The notes: generated by a model from the sequence alone, not told the origin. 64,000 bases of DNA from CAVUMR01 sp963742715 (GCA_963742715.1 CAVUMR010000002.1:1240001-1304000); one strand, 5' to 3'; shown: positions 53,723 through 62,724, numbered from the stretch's first letter. Translations and numbers: made by a program.

Positions 53723-54244
53723 CTATAAATTTCCGGCCTTCCGAGCAGCTGCTGCGGCCTGATCGAGCTTGGTCCTCGCTGCGTCGATTGTCTTGACGAC
53801 GGTCAGAAGCTGGTTTCGGACCTGCTCGACAAGACTCATCAACTGATCGGGTTGTCCGCCCTGCAGGGCTGCGGCGATCTCAGTCTTGATACGTACGAGG
53901 CCCTCGGCTGCGGCTCGCACTCCGGAGTTCGCGGAGCTGGCTCGCTCGGATGCGGGCGCGAGCGTGTTGACCGCCTCAGCGGGGGCTGTGTCCTCGTTGA
54001 CCTTGGCTGCCTCTTCGGCGGCGCCACTGAGAACCCCTGCGAGGTGTGCCTGTTGGGTGTGCGACTGCTTGAGCTTCTCCCGGATCGTCGCAAGCCGTTG
54101 CGCCACGCCGCGAAGGCCGACTTGGAGCATGTGGGCCTGTACTTGACCGACCTTGTGCTCAGCGCTCGCGGTGCCGTGCTGCGCCTTGCTCAAGCCGTCG
54201 AGCGCAACCCTTAACCCGTCGCGGGCGTCGTCCACGTCCGGCAT
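53723..54244 (-). CDS. Coiled-coil protein, DUF6244-like
   Basis: A 173-residue protein that is helical throughout, with regular Leu/Ala heptads (LRVALDGLSKAQHG, GVAQRLATIREKLKQSHTQQAHLAGVLSG, LMSLVEQVRNQLLTVVKTIDAARTKLDQAA). It resembles the actinobacterial DUF6244 group, whose function is unknown. Size and heptads also recall secreted WXG100-like or chaperone proteins, but no WxG motif is present. ATG 54244 follows GGGGAGC. It leads the three-gene minus-strand group. Confidence 0.6.
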   Translation of the reverse strand: MPDVDDARDGLRVALDGLSKAQHGTASAEHKVGQVQAHMLQVGLRGVAQRLATIREKLKQSHTQQAHLAGVLSGAAEEAAKVNEDTAPAEAVNTLAPASERASSANSGVRAAAEGLVRIKTEIAAALQGGQPDQLMSLVEQVRNQLLTVVKTIDAARTKLDQAAAAARKAGNL

Positions 54245-54348
54245 TCGTGCTCCCCGTTGACCACTCGACTACCGAGCGGCACAGCGTAACGCACCGTTTG
54301 TGCCGAGGAGATCCACGTAGATCGCAGTGACTCTTGCCGAGGCGTGGG

Positions 54349-54660
54349 CTACTGCCCGTGCCAGATGGTCGTGGTGTCACTGCGCTTGAGAGTGTCGAGG
54401 CGATGCATCAACTCGCGAGCCGAAGCGGGTTTCGTGGGCGCCAGCCGGACCAGAGCGGTAAGCGTGCTGAGTTCCCGGATTTCGTACAGCACGGAATAAC
54501 CGTCCCAGGTCCTCAGGTCGTATCCGTAGGCATCCGCGAACGCATCGATCCCCGCCGGATCAGCACGACGACTGCGACGCTGCTGTACGAGACGGTGCTG
54601 CACCACATATCGGTCAGCCGCTACGAAGACCGGCACTTCCCCGCCGCACGCCATAATAGG
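54349..54660 (-). pseudogene. C-terminal remnant of an aminoglycoside-phosphotransferase-like gene
   Basis: The frame contains ADPAGIDAFADAYGYDLRTWDGYSVLYEIRELSTLTALVRL and a final LDTLKRSDTTTIWHGQ. This matches the last helices of APH/choline-kinase-like proteins (FxAAYGxDxRxWxGYxVLRxIREL). The kinase core with its HGD and DFG-like motifs is absent upstream, where the frame turns into unrelated sequence. A decayed gene is the simplest explanation. Confidence 0.4.
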
Positions 54661-54820
54661 ACACAAATATCCGAGGGTACGTCGTCGCCTTTCCGACTTG
54701 GAATTCGTCCATGTGTCCATTCCTGCTCGCAATTTGTCTGCTCGTCGACTTTTCCTGAATTGAAGCTCCTGGCCGGACCTAAGCTCCGTCGCGGATGTCG
54801 GATCGCACGAGGAGTTGACG

Positions 54821-55450
54821 GTGGCCGCACCACAGAACGCGCACTACTGGCACGTGTTCAACCACTATCGGCGGTACACCGCTGACGACGCGGAAGCGCA
54901 TCGGCTCACGGCCGCGTATGTTGCCGGCAACGCTCAGCCGAACCCGGTCCGCGCGAGGACGACCTTTGCCCCGTTGTACATCACGCTCGGGGTCATTCTG
55001 GTTATCTGTTTCGGCGGCTTCGGCCTGGTCGGCGTCCTCGGCGCGATCGGCGCCAACACACCGGATCCAGCGCCGAGTGCCACCGCCGCGGCGAACGACG
55101 TCAACGCGACGCCGTCAGCCGATGCGACCAGCGCATCCGCGACACCGACGCCGAGCGCGGCGAAGCCGACGACGCGAGCACCTTCGCCACCGGCATCCCG
55201 GGCAGCGGCGCCGCCAGCCGGCAACAACGGTGGTGGATCCTCACATGGCGGGGGAGGGTCGGCGAATGGCGGCGGCTCGTGCCCGGCCGACCACTACATC
55301 AACTCGGACGGACACTGCGTGCCGCGCCCCGTACAGGCGCCGGCTCCGCCGCCCGGCGCGACGGCCCAGTGCAACGACGGGTCGTACAGCTTCAGTGAGC
55401 ACCACCAGGGCACCTGCTCGCACCACGGCGGCGTACGGCGCTGGCTGTGA
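54821..55450 (+). CDS. Membrane-anchored protein with DUF3761 domain
   Basis: GTG 54821 after AGGAG gives 209 residues. A cytosolic head of about 45 residues precedes one membrane helix (LYITLGVILVICFGGFGLVGVLGAIG), then a long Ala/Thr/Pro and Gly/Ser-rich linker, and a C-terminal DUF3761 domain: CPADHYINSDGHCVPRPV and PGATAQCNDGSYSFSEHHQGTCSHHGGVRRWL. Four cysteines suggest two disulfides outside the membrane. Function unknown; the small domain is common on actinobacterial surface proteins. Confidence 0.78.
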   Translation: MAAPQNAHYWHVFNHYRRYTADDAEAHRLTAAYVAGNAQPNPVRARTTFAPLYITLGVILVICFGGFGLVGVLGAIGANTPDPAPSATAAANDVNATPSADATSASATPTPSAAKPTTRAPSPPASRAAAPPAGNNGGGSSHGGGGSANGGGSCPADHYINSDGHCVPRPVQAPAPPPGATAQCNDGSYSFSEHHQGTCSHHGGVRRWL

Positions 55451-55471
55451 CCGCGTAACGCTGACGCGGAA

Positions 55472-55915
55472 TCAGTCGACGTTGGCTTCGTACTCGGTAT
55501 TGAGCCGCAGTACGTCATCGACGAAGGCGTCGACGTTCGCCTCGTCCGGATCGAGGCTCGTGAACACGTCGTACACCACGAGCATCTGGCTGGGGATGAT
55601 GTCGGACAACTCGAGCTCGTCCAGGAGATGCAGTTCGCCGAGCTGGCCGCGGATCAGACTCTCGATGACCGCCGGCTTGACGGCCCGCTCGGTGTGGCCG
55701 TAACGCTCGCCGAGATAGCTGCTGTACGCGCTGACCTCCGTGGGCGTCGGGAGCTTGGCGTACCTCTTGCTCAGCGCCACCGTGAACGCGCTCATCACGA
55801 GGACGGCAAGGCGCTTGACGCCGAGCTCCTCGGCGGCCTTCGCCAGGTCCTCCTCCTGATGGAGCTCTCTGACCAGCATTGCCTCCACCAGCATGCGTTT
55901 GGTGGCGTCGGCCAT
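55472..55915 (-). CDS. Hypothetical helical protein
   Basis: A 147-residue helical protein, MADATKRMLVEAMLVRELHQEEDLAKAAEELGVKRLAVLVMSAFTVALSKRYAKLP. No family or active-site motif is recognised. The start ATG at 55915 has no strong ribosome site; the composition is native. It converges with the DUF3761 gene and diverges from the DUF6980 gene. Codon use and length support a real gene. Confidence 0.6.
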   Translation of the reverse strand: MADATKRMLVEAMLVRELHQEEDLAKAAEELGVKRLAVLVMSAFTVALSKRYAKLPTPTEVSAYSSYLGERYGHTERAVKPAVIESLIRGQLGELHLLDELELSDIIPSQMLVVYDVFTSLDPDEANVDAFVDDVLRLNTEYEANVD

Positions 55916-56094
55916 CAGGTGTCCTCCAGCTGCGGGCGGGTCCGGTCGTGCGCTCGGCGGGCGATGTTACCTGTGGCGATTCGCCGCGGTCGGACCGCGC
56001 GGCGCCGCGGAACCGCCGGCACAGAGAGCTGACAAAAAGGACTTCCACGTGTACGGGGCGTCATCCGCGCAGCTCGGCTGCGATACTCCGCGCC

Positions 56095-56418
56095 GTGGGG
56101 GAGCACTGCTGCGACGACATGCGCGACCAGGTCGAACAGGTCTGTGCGGAGCACGCGGACGCCTGGGAGTGTCCGGACTGCATCGTGGTCTACAGCTCGG
56201 AGTTCGACGAGTACGGCCTGCCCGTCCGCGACGGCGGCGAGTCGCAGATCCAGATCCAGTTCTGTCCCTGGTGCGGCACCCGGCTGCCCGAGTCCAAGCG
56301 GGACGCCTGGTTCGACGCGATGGAACGGCTCGGCATCGACCCGTGGGAGGGGACGATTCCGGTGGAGTACCAGACGGACACCTGGTGGCGGCAGCCAGCC
56401 GAACCGACCGTCGACTAA
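56095..56418 (+). CDS. DUF6980-like zinc-binding protein
   Basis: GTG 56095 gives 107 residues with a CC pair (HCCDDM), CPDC and CPWCG, spaced to bind one or two zinc ions. The core DCIVVYSSEFDEYGLPVRDGGESQIQIQFCPWCGTRLPESKRDAWFDAMERLGIDP is typical of the DUF6980 family, which is scattered in bacteria with unknown role. It ends 17 bp before the next hydrolase gene and probably shares its transcript. Confidence 0.72.
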   Translation: MGEHCCDDMRDQVEQVCAEHADAWECPDCIVVYSSEFDEYGLPVRDGGESQIQIQFCPWCGTRLPESKRDAWFDAMERLGIDPWEGTIPVEYQTDTWWRQPAEPTVD

Positions 56419-56435
56419 AGGACTGGGGGCCGGGG

Positions 56436-57122
56436 GTGGCAACGTACGTGCTCATCCACGGTGCCGGGGATACCGCGTGGTACTGGCACCTGCTGGCCGC
56501 TGAGCTGCACCAACGCGGTCACGACGTGGTCGCACCGGACCTGCCCTGCGACGACGACTCGGCCGGACTGTCGGAGTACGCCGACACCGTGGTCGAGGCC
56601 GTCGGCGACCGTACCGACCTGATCGTGGTGGCGCAGTCGTTCGGCGCGTTCACCGCGCCGTTGGTGTGCGAGCGGCTGGAGGTGGACCTGCTGGTGCTGC
56701 TCGCCGGGATGGTTCCGTTGCCCGGCGAGCAGCCGGGCGCGTGGATGGCCAACACCGGATACGAGGAAGCCCGGCGCGAACACGACGAACGCGACGGGCG
56801 GCCCGAGGACCTGATCGGCTGGTTCTACCACGACGTCCCGCCGGAACTGGCGGAAGAGGCGTTGCGGCGGGGACGGGACCAGTCCGAGACGCCCGGGCGC
56901 CAGCCGTGGCCGCTGCACGCGTGGCCGGACACGCCGACGAGATTCCTGCTGTGCCGCGACGACCGGCTCTTCCTCGCGGACTTCCAGCGCACAGTCGTGC
57001 AGGACCGGCTGGGCATCGAGGCCGACGAGATCGGCGGCAGCCACTGTGTCGCGCTCAGTCGCCCCGGTGAGTTGGCCGACCGCCTGGAGACGTACCGGAC
57101 CGAGCTCACCAAGAGTCCGTGA
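56436..57122 (+). CDS. Alpha/beta hydrolase (EstC/salicylate-binding-protein-2-like)
   Basis: GTG 56436 gives 228 residues starting VATYVLIHGAGDTAWYWHLLAAELHQRGHDVVAPDLP. The nucleophile is S in VVAQSFGAF (Ala-Gln-Ser-Phe-Gly in place of GxSxG), the acid is probably D in LLCRDDRLF, and the His is in GGSHCVALSRPGEL. This short lid type is common for esterases acting on small carboxylic esters or hydroxynitriles. It converges with the kinase gene and overlaps it by 17 bp. Confidence 0.82.
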   Translation: MATYVLIHGAGDTAWYWHLLAAELHQRGHDVVAPDLPCDDDSAGLSEYADTVVEAVGDRTDLIVVAQSFGAFTAPLVCERLEVDLLVLLAGMVPLPGEQPGAWMANTGYEEARREHDERDGRPEDLIGWFYHDVPPELAEEALRRGRDQSETPGRQPWPLHAWPDTPTRFLLCRDDRLFLADFQRTVVQDRLGIEADEIGGSHCVALSRPGELADRLETYRTELTKSP

Positions 57123-57633
57123 GCGGCCCTCGACGCGAAACGGACGGCGGCACCGGGCCGGCCAGGGCCGCCAGTTGGTCCACCACGTCGGTGAGCGGCT
57201 TACGGGTGTCGATCTCCGTGGTGGCGGACGAACGTAGCAACGGCTCGACCTCCATGGTGTCGGCGAGGATTCGATCGTGTTGCTCGGGGGATTTCCCGAA
57301 CGGGTTGTTGTCGCGCTGGGCGATGCGCTCGAGCATCACCGGCACGGGTGCGCTGAGCAGGACGATCTCGTCGAACCGGGGATAGAACCGGACCTGGTTG
57401 CGTACCGTGCCGGCAACGAACAGCGGCTCGCCCGACCGCTCGTGCTCGGTGAGCAGGGCGCCGATCCGGTCCTCGTGCCACTGTCGCTCCACGCCGGTGC
57501 CGCCGGGACCTGGCGCGTCCTCGATCCAGTCGCCGTAGTCGGTGTCCACCACCCGATATCCGCGCCGTGCCAGGGCGGCCAGGGCCGTGGACTTTCCGGT
57601 GCCGGACATGCCGGTTACCAGGACCAGCGCCAC
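57106..57633 (-). CDS. P-loop kinase-like NTPase
   Basis: A 175-residue protein with the P-loop VTGMSGTGKSTALAALARRG, a D in VVDTDYGDW (Walker-B-like of shikimate/gluconate kinases) and an arginine-rich lid AQRDNNPFGKSPEQ. It resembles AAA_18 or shikimate-kinase-like proteins that phosphorylate small molecules. Substrate not known. The C-terminus overlaps the convergent hydrolase gene. Confidence 0.8.
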   Translation of the reverse strand: MALVLVTGMSGTGKSTALAALARRGYRVVDTDYGDWIEDAPGPGGTGVERQWHEDRIGALLTEHERSGEPLFVAGTVRNQVRFYPRFDEIVLLSAPVPVMLERIAQRDNNPFGKSPEQHDRILADTMEVEPLLRSSATTEIDTRKPLTDVVDQLAALAGPVPPSVSRRGPLTDSW

Positions 57634-57642
57634 GCGATCATC

Positions 57643-58818
57643 CTAGGAACCCGAATCGGTCTCACGCGGCGCGCGGGCGAGGACGGCGGAGAACGCGGCG
57701 AGCGCAGCGAGCAACAGTCCGACCGCCAGGACAGAGTGGACGGCGAAGCCGGCGACCAGCACCGACAGGGCGATGAGCGGGAAGGCCACCTGGTACCACA
57801 CCGGATAGTCCACCGGCCGGATCTTCAGCGCCCACACCGACATCAGGAACAGCGCCACCGGCACCGCGACCGCTCCACCGGCGCCCGCGGCCGACAACTC
57901 GCTGTGGTGATCCACGTCGGCTTGCAACCCGGCACCGACCGCCGCCGCCGAAGCGAAGACGAGCAGATGCCCGTACCCCCAGAGGAATGACTCGAAGCCG
58001 GTGCGGGTCGGGGTCCGGTGGGTGGGCTGGTTGAAGTAGATCCACCACATCCCGAAGACGATCAGCAGCCCGCCGGCGACCGGGTCGACCAGACCGCCAC
58101 CGGACGAGGAATCCAGCGCCGACTGGATGGCGGTACTCGCGGCCAGCACCGTCTCGCCGAGCACGATCAGGGTGAACAGGCCGTACCGCTCGGCGATGTG
58201 GTGCGGATGCCAGCTGGTGGACCGGCGCCGCTCGGCCCACGGCGGCACCGCCAGCTCGGCCGGCACCAGAACCAGGAACCCATAGGGCTGTACCTCCGAC
58301 GGCAGCGCCAGCAACGACACCCAGCCGGCGGTACACCCGGTCACGCCGATCGCGTACCGCACCGCGGTGCGCCGGCCGTCCCGATCCGCGCGCGCCGCCC
58401 GCAGCCACTGCCCGACCAGCGACAACCGCATGATGACGTACCCGATGGTCACGACCGTGAAGTCGCGCCGGTCGAACGCGCGCGGCACCCCGGCCGCCAA
58501 CACCAGAACCCCGGCTATCTGTACCAGCACGGCCAGCCGGTACAGCACGTCGTCGGTGTCGTACGCGGACGCGAACCAGGTGACGTTCATCCACGCCCAC
58601 CAGATCGCGAAGAACACCATCGCGTACCCGAGCAGAGCCGTCCCGACGTGACCTTCGCCGAGCGCGTGGTGCAGCCGGTCGGCGGCCTGCGCGACCGCGA
58701 CCACGAAGCACAGGTCGAACAGCAGCTCGAGCCAGGTGGAGGTGCGGTGCTCCTCGTCGGCGCGCCGGCCCCGCATCGGCCGGTGCAATCCGTGAGCTAC
58801 GACAGCGGCGTTGTCCAC
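57643..58818 (-). CDS. ltrA: Low temperature requirement A (LtrA) family membrane protein
   Basis: A 391-residue protein (GTG 58818; ATG 58776 is an alternative) with about ten to eleven membrane helices. Hallmarks are TSTWLELLFDLCFVVAVAQ near the N-terminus and HPHHIAERYGLFTLIVLGETVLA in the middle. LtrA proteins were named for cold growth in Listeria, but the molecular function is unknown; a transport role is usually assumed. It is divergent from the DHFR-like gene across a gap that contains a 17-bp perfect stem. Confidence 0.87.
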   Translation of the reverse strand: MDNAAVVAHGLHRPMRGRRADEEHRTSTWLELLFDLCFVVAVAQAADRLHHALGEGHVGTALLGYAMVFFAIWWAWMNVTWFASAYDTDDVLYRLAVLVQIAGVLVLAAGVPRAFDRRDFTVVTIGYVIMRLSLVGQWLRAARADRDGRRTAVRYAIGVTGCTAGWVSLLALPSEVQPYGFLVLVPAELAVPPWAERRRSTSWHPHHIAERYGLFTLIVLGETVLAASTAIQSALDSSSGGGLVDPVAGGLLIVFGMWWIYFNQPTHRTPTRTGFESFLWGYGHLLVFASAAAVGAGLQADVDHHSELSAAGAGGAVAVPVALFLMSVWALKIRPVDYPVWYQVAFPLIALSVLVAGFAVHSVLAVGLLLAALAAFSAVLARAPRETDSGS

Positions 58819-58846
58819 GCCGGCGAGCCTAGCCAGCGCTTCTGTC

Positions 58847-58892
58847 GCGCGTATCGACCTGCTAACACCAACGCCAGCAGGTCGATACGCGC
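58847..58892. repeat. Perfect 17-bp inverted repeat in a divergent promoter region
   Basis: GCGCGTATCGACCTGCT (58847-58863) pairs exactly with 58876-58892, leaving a 12-nt loop. It lies between two divergent genes (ltrA-like and DHFR-like), so it is not a terminator of either. An operator or a structured 5' leader of one of the transcripts is more likely. Confidence 0.6.
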
Positions 58893-58981
58893 CAGAGTGA
58901 AAGGCACCGGACCCGGGCCCCGGCGATGAGTTTTGCCCTGGCCTCCGGTCTGTATCGACACACCCGATCAAGGAGAACGTC

Positions 58982-59566
58982 GTGACCGCTACGTACACCT
59001 TCGATGTCTTCTGCACCCTCGACGGCTTCGGCTCCTACGGGCCCGACGGCGACTGGGGCGGCTACTGGAGCAAGGCTGGAGCTGAGTTTCTCGACCGTCG
59101 CCTCGCCGTGCTCGGCGAGGAGCAGCGGATGATCCTCGGGGCCAACACCTTTCGACTGTTCCGGAAGCTGCTGGGCTCAAGCGTCGAGGAGTTGGCCGCG
59201 CTCGACCCGGTGAACGCCCTGATGACGAGCCTGCCGACAACGGTGGTGTCGACCACCCTGGAAGGCCCCCTCGCCTGGCCGGACGCGACCCTCGTGAGCG
59301 GTGACGCCGTCGACGTCGTCGCCCGGCTCAAGGAGGAGTCCGAGGTGCCGTTGCGCTCGCACGGCAGCCTGTCGATGAACCGGGCGCTGATGGCCGCCGG
59401 CCTGGTCGACTGCGTCCAGGTGTCGCTGTTCCCGGTGATCAGCGGTCAGACCGGTGCCGCGCCGATCTTCCAGGGTGCCGCCGACTTCGACCTCGAGCTG
59501 ATCGAGAGCCGGACGCTCGACGGTCACATCCAGGAGCTCATTTACCGGCCGACCCTGCACGGCTGA
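58982..59566 (+). CDS. RibD/DHFR-like reductase domain protein
   Basis: A 194-residue dihydrofolate-reductase-fold protein, starting TYTFDVFCTLDGFGSY, with LGANTFRLF and LRSHGSLSMNRALMAAGLVDCVQVSLFPVISGQ, the RibD C-terminal pattern. Such stand-alone proteins bind NADPH but their substrates are mostly unknown; true folate reduction is improbable. GTG 58982 follows GGAGAAC. It starts 89 bp after the palindrome. Confidence 0.82.
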   Translation: MTATYTFDVFCTLDGFGSYGPDGDWGGYWSKAGAEFLDRRLAVLGEEQRMILGANTFRLFRKLLGSSVEELAALDPVNALMTSLPTTVVSTTLEGPLAWPDATLVSGDAVDVVARLKEESEVPLRSHGSLSMNRALMAAGLVDCVQVSLFPVISGQTGAAPIFQGAADFDLELIESRTLDGHIQELIYRPTLHG

Positions 59567-59602
59567 GGATTCGTCGGGTCGTTCGATGAGGAGGCGGGCC
59601 GG

Positions 59603-60385
59603 TCAGCAGGGGCGCAGCGGGGAGTTGCAGGCGGCGACCAACGCGCGTCGACAGGCGGTCGCCAGCGGCCGGAGCGCGGCCGACCGCTGCGCCGCCTCGT
59701 GCACGTTCACCGCGGCACCGGGCGCGTCGTGCTCGGCCAGCGCGAGCACCCCGTCGAGGATGCTGGCCCGCGCGTACAAGCGACGGCTTCGAGGGTCGAA
59801 CCCGGGCGGAAGCTCGCCGTGATCGCCGCTGCGCAACGCGGCCAGCGCCGGGGCCAGCTCTGGCCGCCACCGGGCCACGTCCAGGTCGTCGAGGGTGCGG
59901 GTGGTCTCGGCCAGCGCGGTAGCGAGGTCCGCCTCGGCCTCCGCCGCGCTGACCAGCTCCGTCGTGCGCATCCCCGGCGGCAGGGGGTACGCCCGCCAGG
60001 TGATGCTGTGCCAGGTGTCGCCGGACCCGGAGGTGTGCTCGGTGTACGCCGGCACCAGCCCGACCGGGCCGGCCAGTACGGCTTCCTCGGCCAGCAGCGC
60101 GGCACCGGTGAACTCGCCCGGCCCCGGTAACCCGCGGGGATCACCGGGCGCCGGCAGCACCAGGTGTACCTCGTCCGGATGCACCCTCGACAGCTCGGTC
60201 AGGGCTTCCCGGAGTGAGGCCGGTTCGATCCGGTCCGGCAGGTCCACCACGTGCTCGGCATCGCCGGCCACCGCGGGTGCCACATCGTCGTACGGCACGA
60301 GCCCAGCACGCCAGGCTCGTACCCACGGTACGAACCTCAGCGACGGGCGCGCCGTGACAGTGGACGCGCGGGGGAGCAGAGCCAC
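59603..60385 (-). CDS. Conserved actinobacterial protein of unknown function
   Basis: A 260-residue protein beginning MALLPRASTVTARPSLRFVPWVRAWRAGLVPYDDV. It contains HLVLPAPGDPRGLPGPGEFTGAALLAEEAVLAG and a helical C-terminus. Similar proteins appear across actinobacteria without a known role. There are no membrane segments or catalytic motifs I can name. It is divergent from DUF3097 and converges with the DHFR-like gene. Confidence 0.72.
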   Translation of the reverse strand: MALLPRASTVTARPSLRFVPWVRAWRAGLVPYDDVAPAVAGDAEHVVDLPDRIEPASLREALTELSRVHPDEVHLVLPAPGDPRGLPGPGEFTGAALLAEEAVLAGPVGLVPAYTEHTSGSGDTWHSITWRAYPLPPGMRTTELVSAAEAEADLATALAETTRTLDDLDVARWRPELAPALAALRSGDHGELPPGFDPRSRRLYARASILDGVLALAEHDAPGAAVNVHEAAQRSAALRPLATACRRALVAACNSPLRPC

Positions 60386-60529
60386 GCCATGCAGGGTACG
60401 CGACGTTCCGCCACTCGTCCGATATCAGTGCGTAGGCGACAGGTCGCCGGGGATCGCCAACCGCGGCGGGCACAGTGTGTCCGGCGTGCCGCCACGAGCC
60501 GGTACGCCGGGCGCACTAGCGTCGCCACC

Positions 60530-61372
60530 GTGCGGGAACTGTTCAAACGGGACAAGAAGCAGGACCGGTACGGCGCGGATGTACTGGCCGGCGAATGGCG
60601 CCGCAAGGCGACCGTCGCGGTGGTGGACGCCGAACTCGACCTGGTCGTGGAGGACGCCGACTCAGGCTTCTGCGGCGCCGTGGTCGCCTGTACCAAAGAG
60701 GGCGTTGTGCTGGAAGACCGGCACGGCCGGCAGCGCACGTTCCCGCTGCTGCCGGCGAGTTTCCTGCTCGACGGCCGGGTCGTCACGCTGCAACGCCCAG
60801 CCCCCAGGGCGCAGCCGACCGCCCGCAAGCGCACCGCGTCCGGCTCGATCGCGGTCGCCGGTACGCCCGCGCGGGTGGCCCGGGCCAGCCGGATCTGGGT
60901 CGAGGGCATCCACGACGCGGCCCTGGTCGAGCGGATCTGGGGCGACGACCTGCGGGTCGAAGGTGTCGTGGTCGAGCCGCTCGACGGGGTGGACGAGCTG
61001 CCCGTCGAGGTCGCCGCGTTCAGCCCCGGCCCGATCCGCCGGCTCGGCGTACTGGTCGACCATCTGGTGCCGGGCAGCAAGGAGAGCCGCATCGTCGCCT
61101 CGGTGAACTCGCCCTATGTGCTGGTCACCGGGCATCCGTACGTGGACATCTGGCAGGCGGTGAAGCCGGCCGCCGTCGGGATCCGGGCCTGGCCGACCGT
61201 ACCGAAAGGCCAGCCCTGGAAGGAGGGCGTGTGCGCGGCGCTGGGGGTGTCCGACCCGCAGGAGATGTGGCGGCGGATCCTGCGCTCGGTCAACACGTAC
61301 CAGGACCTGGAGACGCCGCTGCTCGGCGCGGTGGAGCGCCTGATCGACTTCGTCGCCGAGCCCGGCGAGTAA
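60530..61372 (+). CDS. DUF3097 family protein
   Basis: A 280-residue protein starting MRELFKRDKKQDRYGADVLAGEWRRKATVAVVDAELDLVVED. The central SRIWVEGIHDAALVERIWGDDLRVEGVVVEPLDG resembles a Toprim-like fold, with E in VEGIHDA and a later acidic stretch as metal-binding candidates. DUF3097 is almost confined to actinobacteria. TAGCGT ends 7 bp before the GTG, so the transcript is probably leaderless. In mycobacteria a protein of this type lies between hemZ and the NfeD-like gene, matching the resumed order here. Confidence 0.82.
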   Translation: MRELFKRDKKQDRYGADVLAGEWRRKATVAVVDAELDLVVEDADSGFCGAVVACTKEGVVLEDRHGRQRTFPLLPASFLLDGRVVTLQRPAPRAQPTARKRTASGSIAVAGTPARVARASRIWVEGIHDAALVERIWGDDLRVEGVVVEPLDGVDELPVEVAAFSPGPIRRLGVLVDHLVPGSKESRIVASVNSPYVLVTGHPYVDIWQAVKPAAVGIRAWPTVPKGQPWKEGVCAALGVSDPQEMWRRILRSVNTYQDLETPLLGAVERLIDFVAEPGE

Positions 61373-61401
61373 CCGACTCGGCGAACAGGCCGGGGGCCGC
61401 T

Positions 61402-62724
61402 TTACAGCGACGGCCACGGGTCGCGGGTGAACACGAACGTCGCGATGTCCAGGGCCTGCACCAGACCGTTCGACGCGCGCCGGACCCGCAGCAGCTCCCC
61501 GGCGTTCATGCCGGACAGGCAGCGCCAGGTGTCGCTGGACTCCGGTACGAACCGCCATGGCGCCGCGGCCGGGAACATCGTCGAGCGCATCACCAACTGC
61601 TGCGTGACCGGGTCGTAGCACGCCTCGTACTCCCGACCCATCCACCACCAGCGGCCGGTCAGCGGCTCGACCTCCGGCGGCGGGACGGCGCCCGGTCGCC
61701 ACGGGGTCACCGACACCGGCTCGTTGTCCAGCACGGCGTCCAACAGGTTCATGCCGAGCGGCCCGATCGACGTGCCGTACAGCGTGAACGAGTTGGCGAA
61801 CGCCACCACGCCGGTACGACTGCGCCGGTGGAAGCTCAGGATGGCCAGGTATCCCGGCATCGAGCCGCTGTGCCCGGCGTACACCCGGTCGCCGCGCCGG
61901 CCCAGCTCCAGGCCCAGGCCGTGCCCGGCGGTCCACCCGTCCAGGTCCAGCATCGCCACCGGCGCGCACATCTCGGCCACGGTGTCCGGTGCGAGTACGG
62001 CCGGATCCGGCGCGGCCAGGAACGCCGCCCACCGGGTCAGGTCGGCGACCGTGCTCCACAGTTGCCCGGCCGGGGCCATCGCGCCCGCGTCGTACCTCGG
62101 CTCCTCCCGCAGCGTGTTCTGCCACGGGTGCACCACGTACCCCCGGGCGAACGGCTCCTCCGGGCTGTACGTCGTACGGGACAGTCCGAGCGGGCCGAGC
62201 AGCCGCTTGCCGAGCAGATTCCGCCACGGCTCGCCGGTGATCCGGGTCAGCACCGCGCCGAGCAGGCCGTAGGCCAGGTTCGAGTAGTGGTACCCCCGGT
62301 ACGGCGGGCCGGCGAGCTTGTCCGGGGTGAGCCCGCGCAGCAGCGTGTCCAGGTCGCTACCGACCGACCGCTCCCACCAGTCGCCCTCGGGTTCACGCTG
62401 CAGTCCGGACACGTGACCGAGTAGCTGGCGCGGGGTCACGCCACCGACCGGGGTGCCGGGAAGGTGCCGCGACAGCGGCTCGTCCAGATCGAGCCGTCCC
62501 TCGTCCCGCAGCTGCATCACCAGCGCGGCCGTGAACGTTTTCGAGATCGAACCGACCCGGTACTGCAGGTTGTGGTCCGGCGCCGGAAACTCGCCGGCGC
62601 CGGCAACATGCACCAGCTCGCCGTCCCGCACGATGCCCGCGACCAGCGAGGGCGCGCGCCCCTCCGCCTGCGCCCGGGCGACCAGTTCGTCGACCCTGGC
62701 GACGGTGTCGGGCTGCAGCGACAT
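61402..62724 (-). CDS. Serine hydrolase of the beta-lactamase/penicillin-binding class C family
   Basis: ATG 62724 after AAGGGGA gives 440 residues. The catalytic motifs are SISK (nucleophile Ser), YSN in YHYSNLAYGLLG and HSG in VYAGHSGSMPG. The last 110 residues form a second, lipocalin-like domain (PLTGRWWWMGREYEACYD). There is no signal peptide, so it is cytosolic or non-classically located. Members act as esterases, D-aminopeptidases or beta-lactamases. Resistance is not implied. Confidence 0.87.
   Translation of the reverse strand: MSLQPDTVARVDELVARAQAEGRAPSLVAGIVRDGELVHVAGAGEFPAPDHNLQYRVGSISKTFTAALVMQLRDEGRLDLDEPLSRHLPGTPVGGVTPRQLLGHVSGLQREPEGDWWERSVGSDLDTLLRGLTPDKLAGPPYRGYHYSNLAYGLLGAVLTRITGEPWRNLLGKRLLGPLGLSRTTYSPEEPFARGYVVHPWQNTLREEPRYDAGAMAPAGQLWSTVADLTRWAAFLAAPDPAVLAPDTVAEMCAPVAMLDLDGWTAGHGLGLELGRRGDRVYAGHSGSMPGYLAILSFHRRSRTGVVAFANSFTLYGTSIGPLGMNLLDAVLDNEPVSVTPWRPGAVPPPEVEPLTGRWWWMGREYEACYDPVTQQLVMRSTMFPAAAPWRFVPESSDTWRCLSGMNAGELLRVRRASNGLVQALDIATFVFTRDPWPSL

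Noticed and set aside
60220..60240. tRNA T-loop-like GGTTCGATCC
   Set aside because: It lies inside a coding region, and no acceptor stem or anticodon arm can be formed around it.
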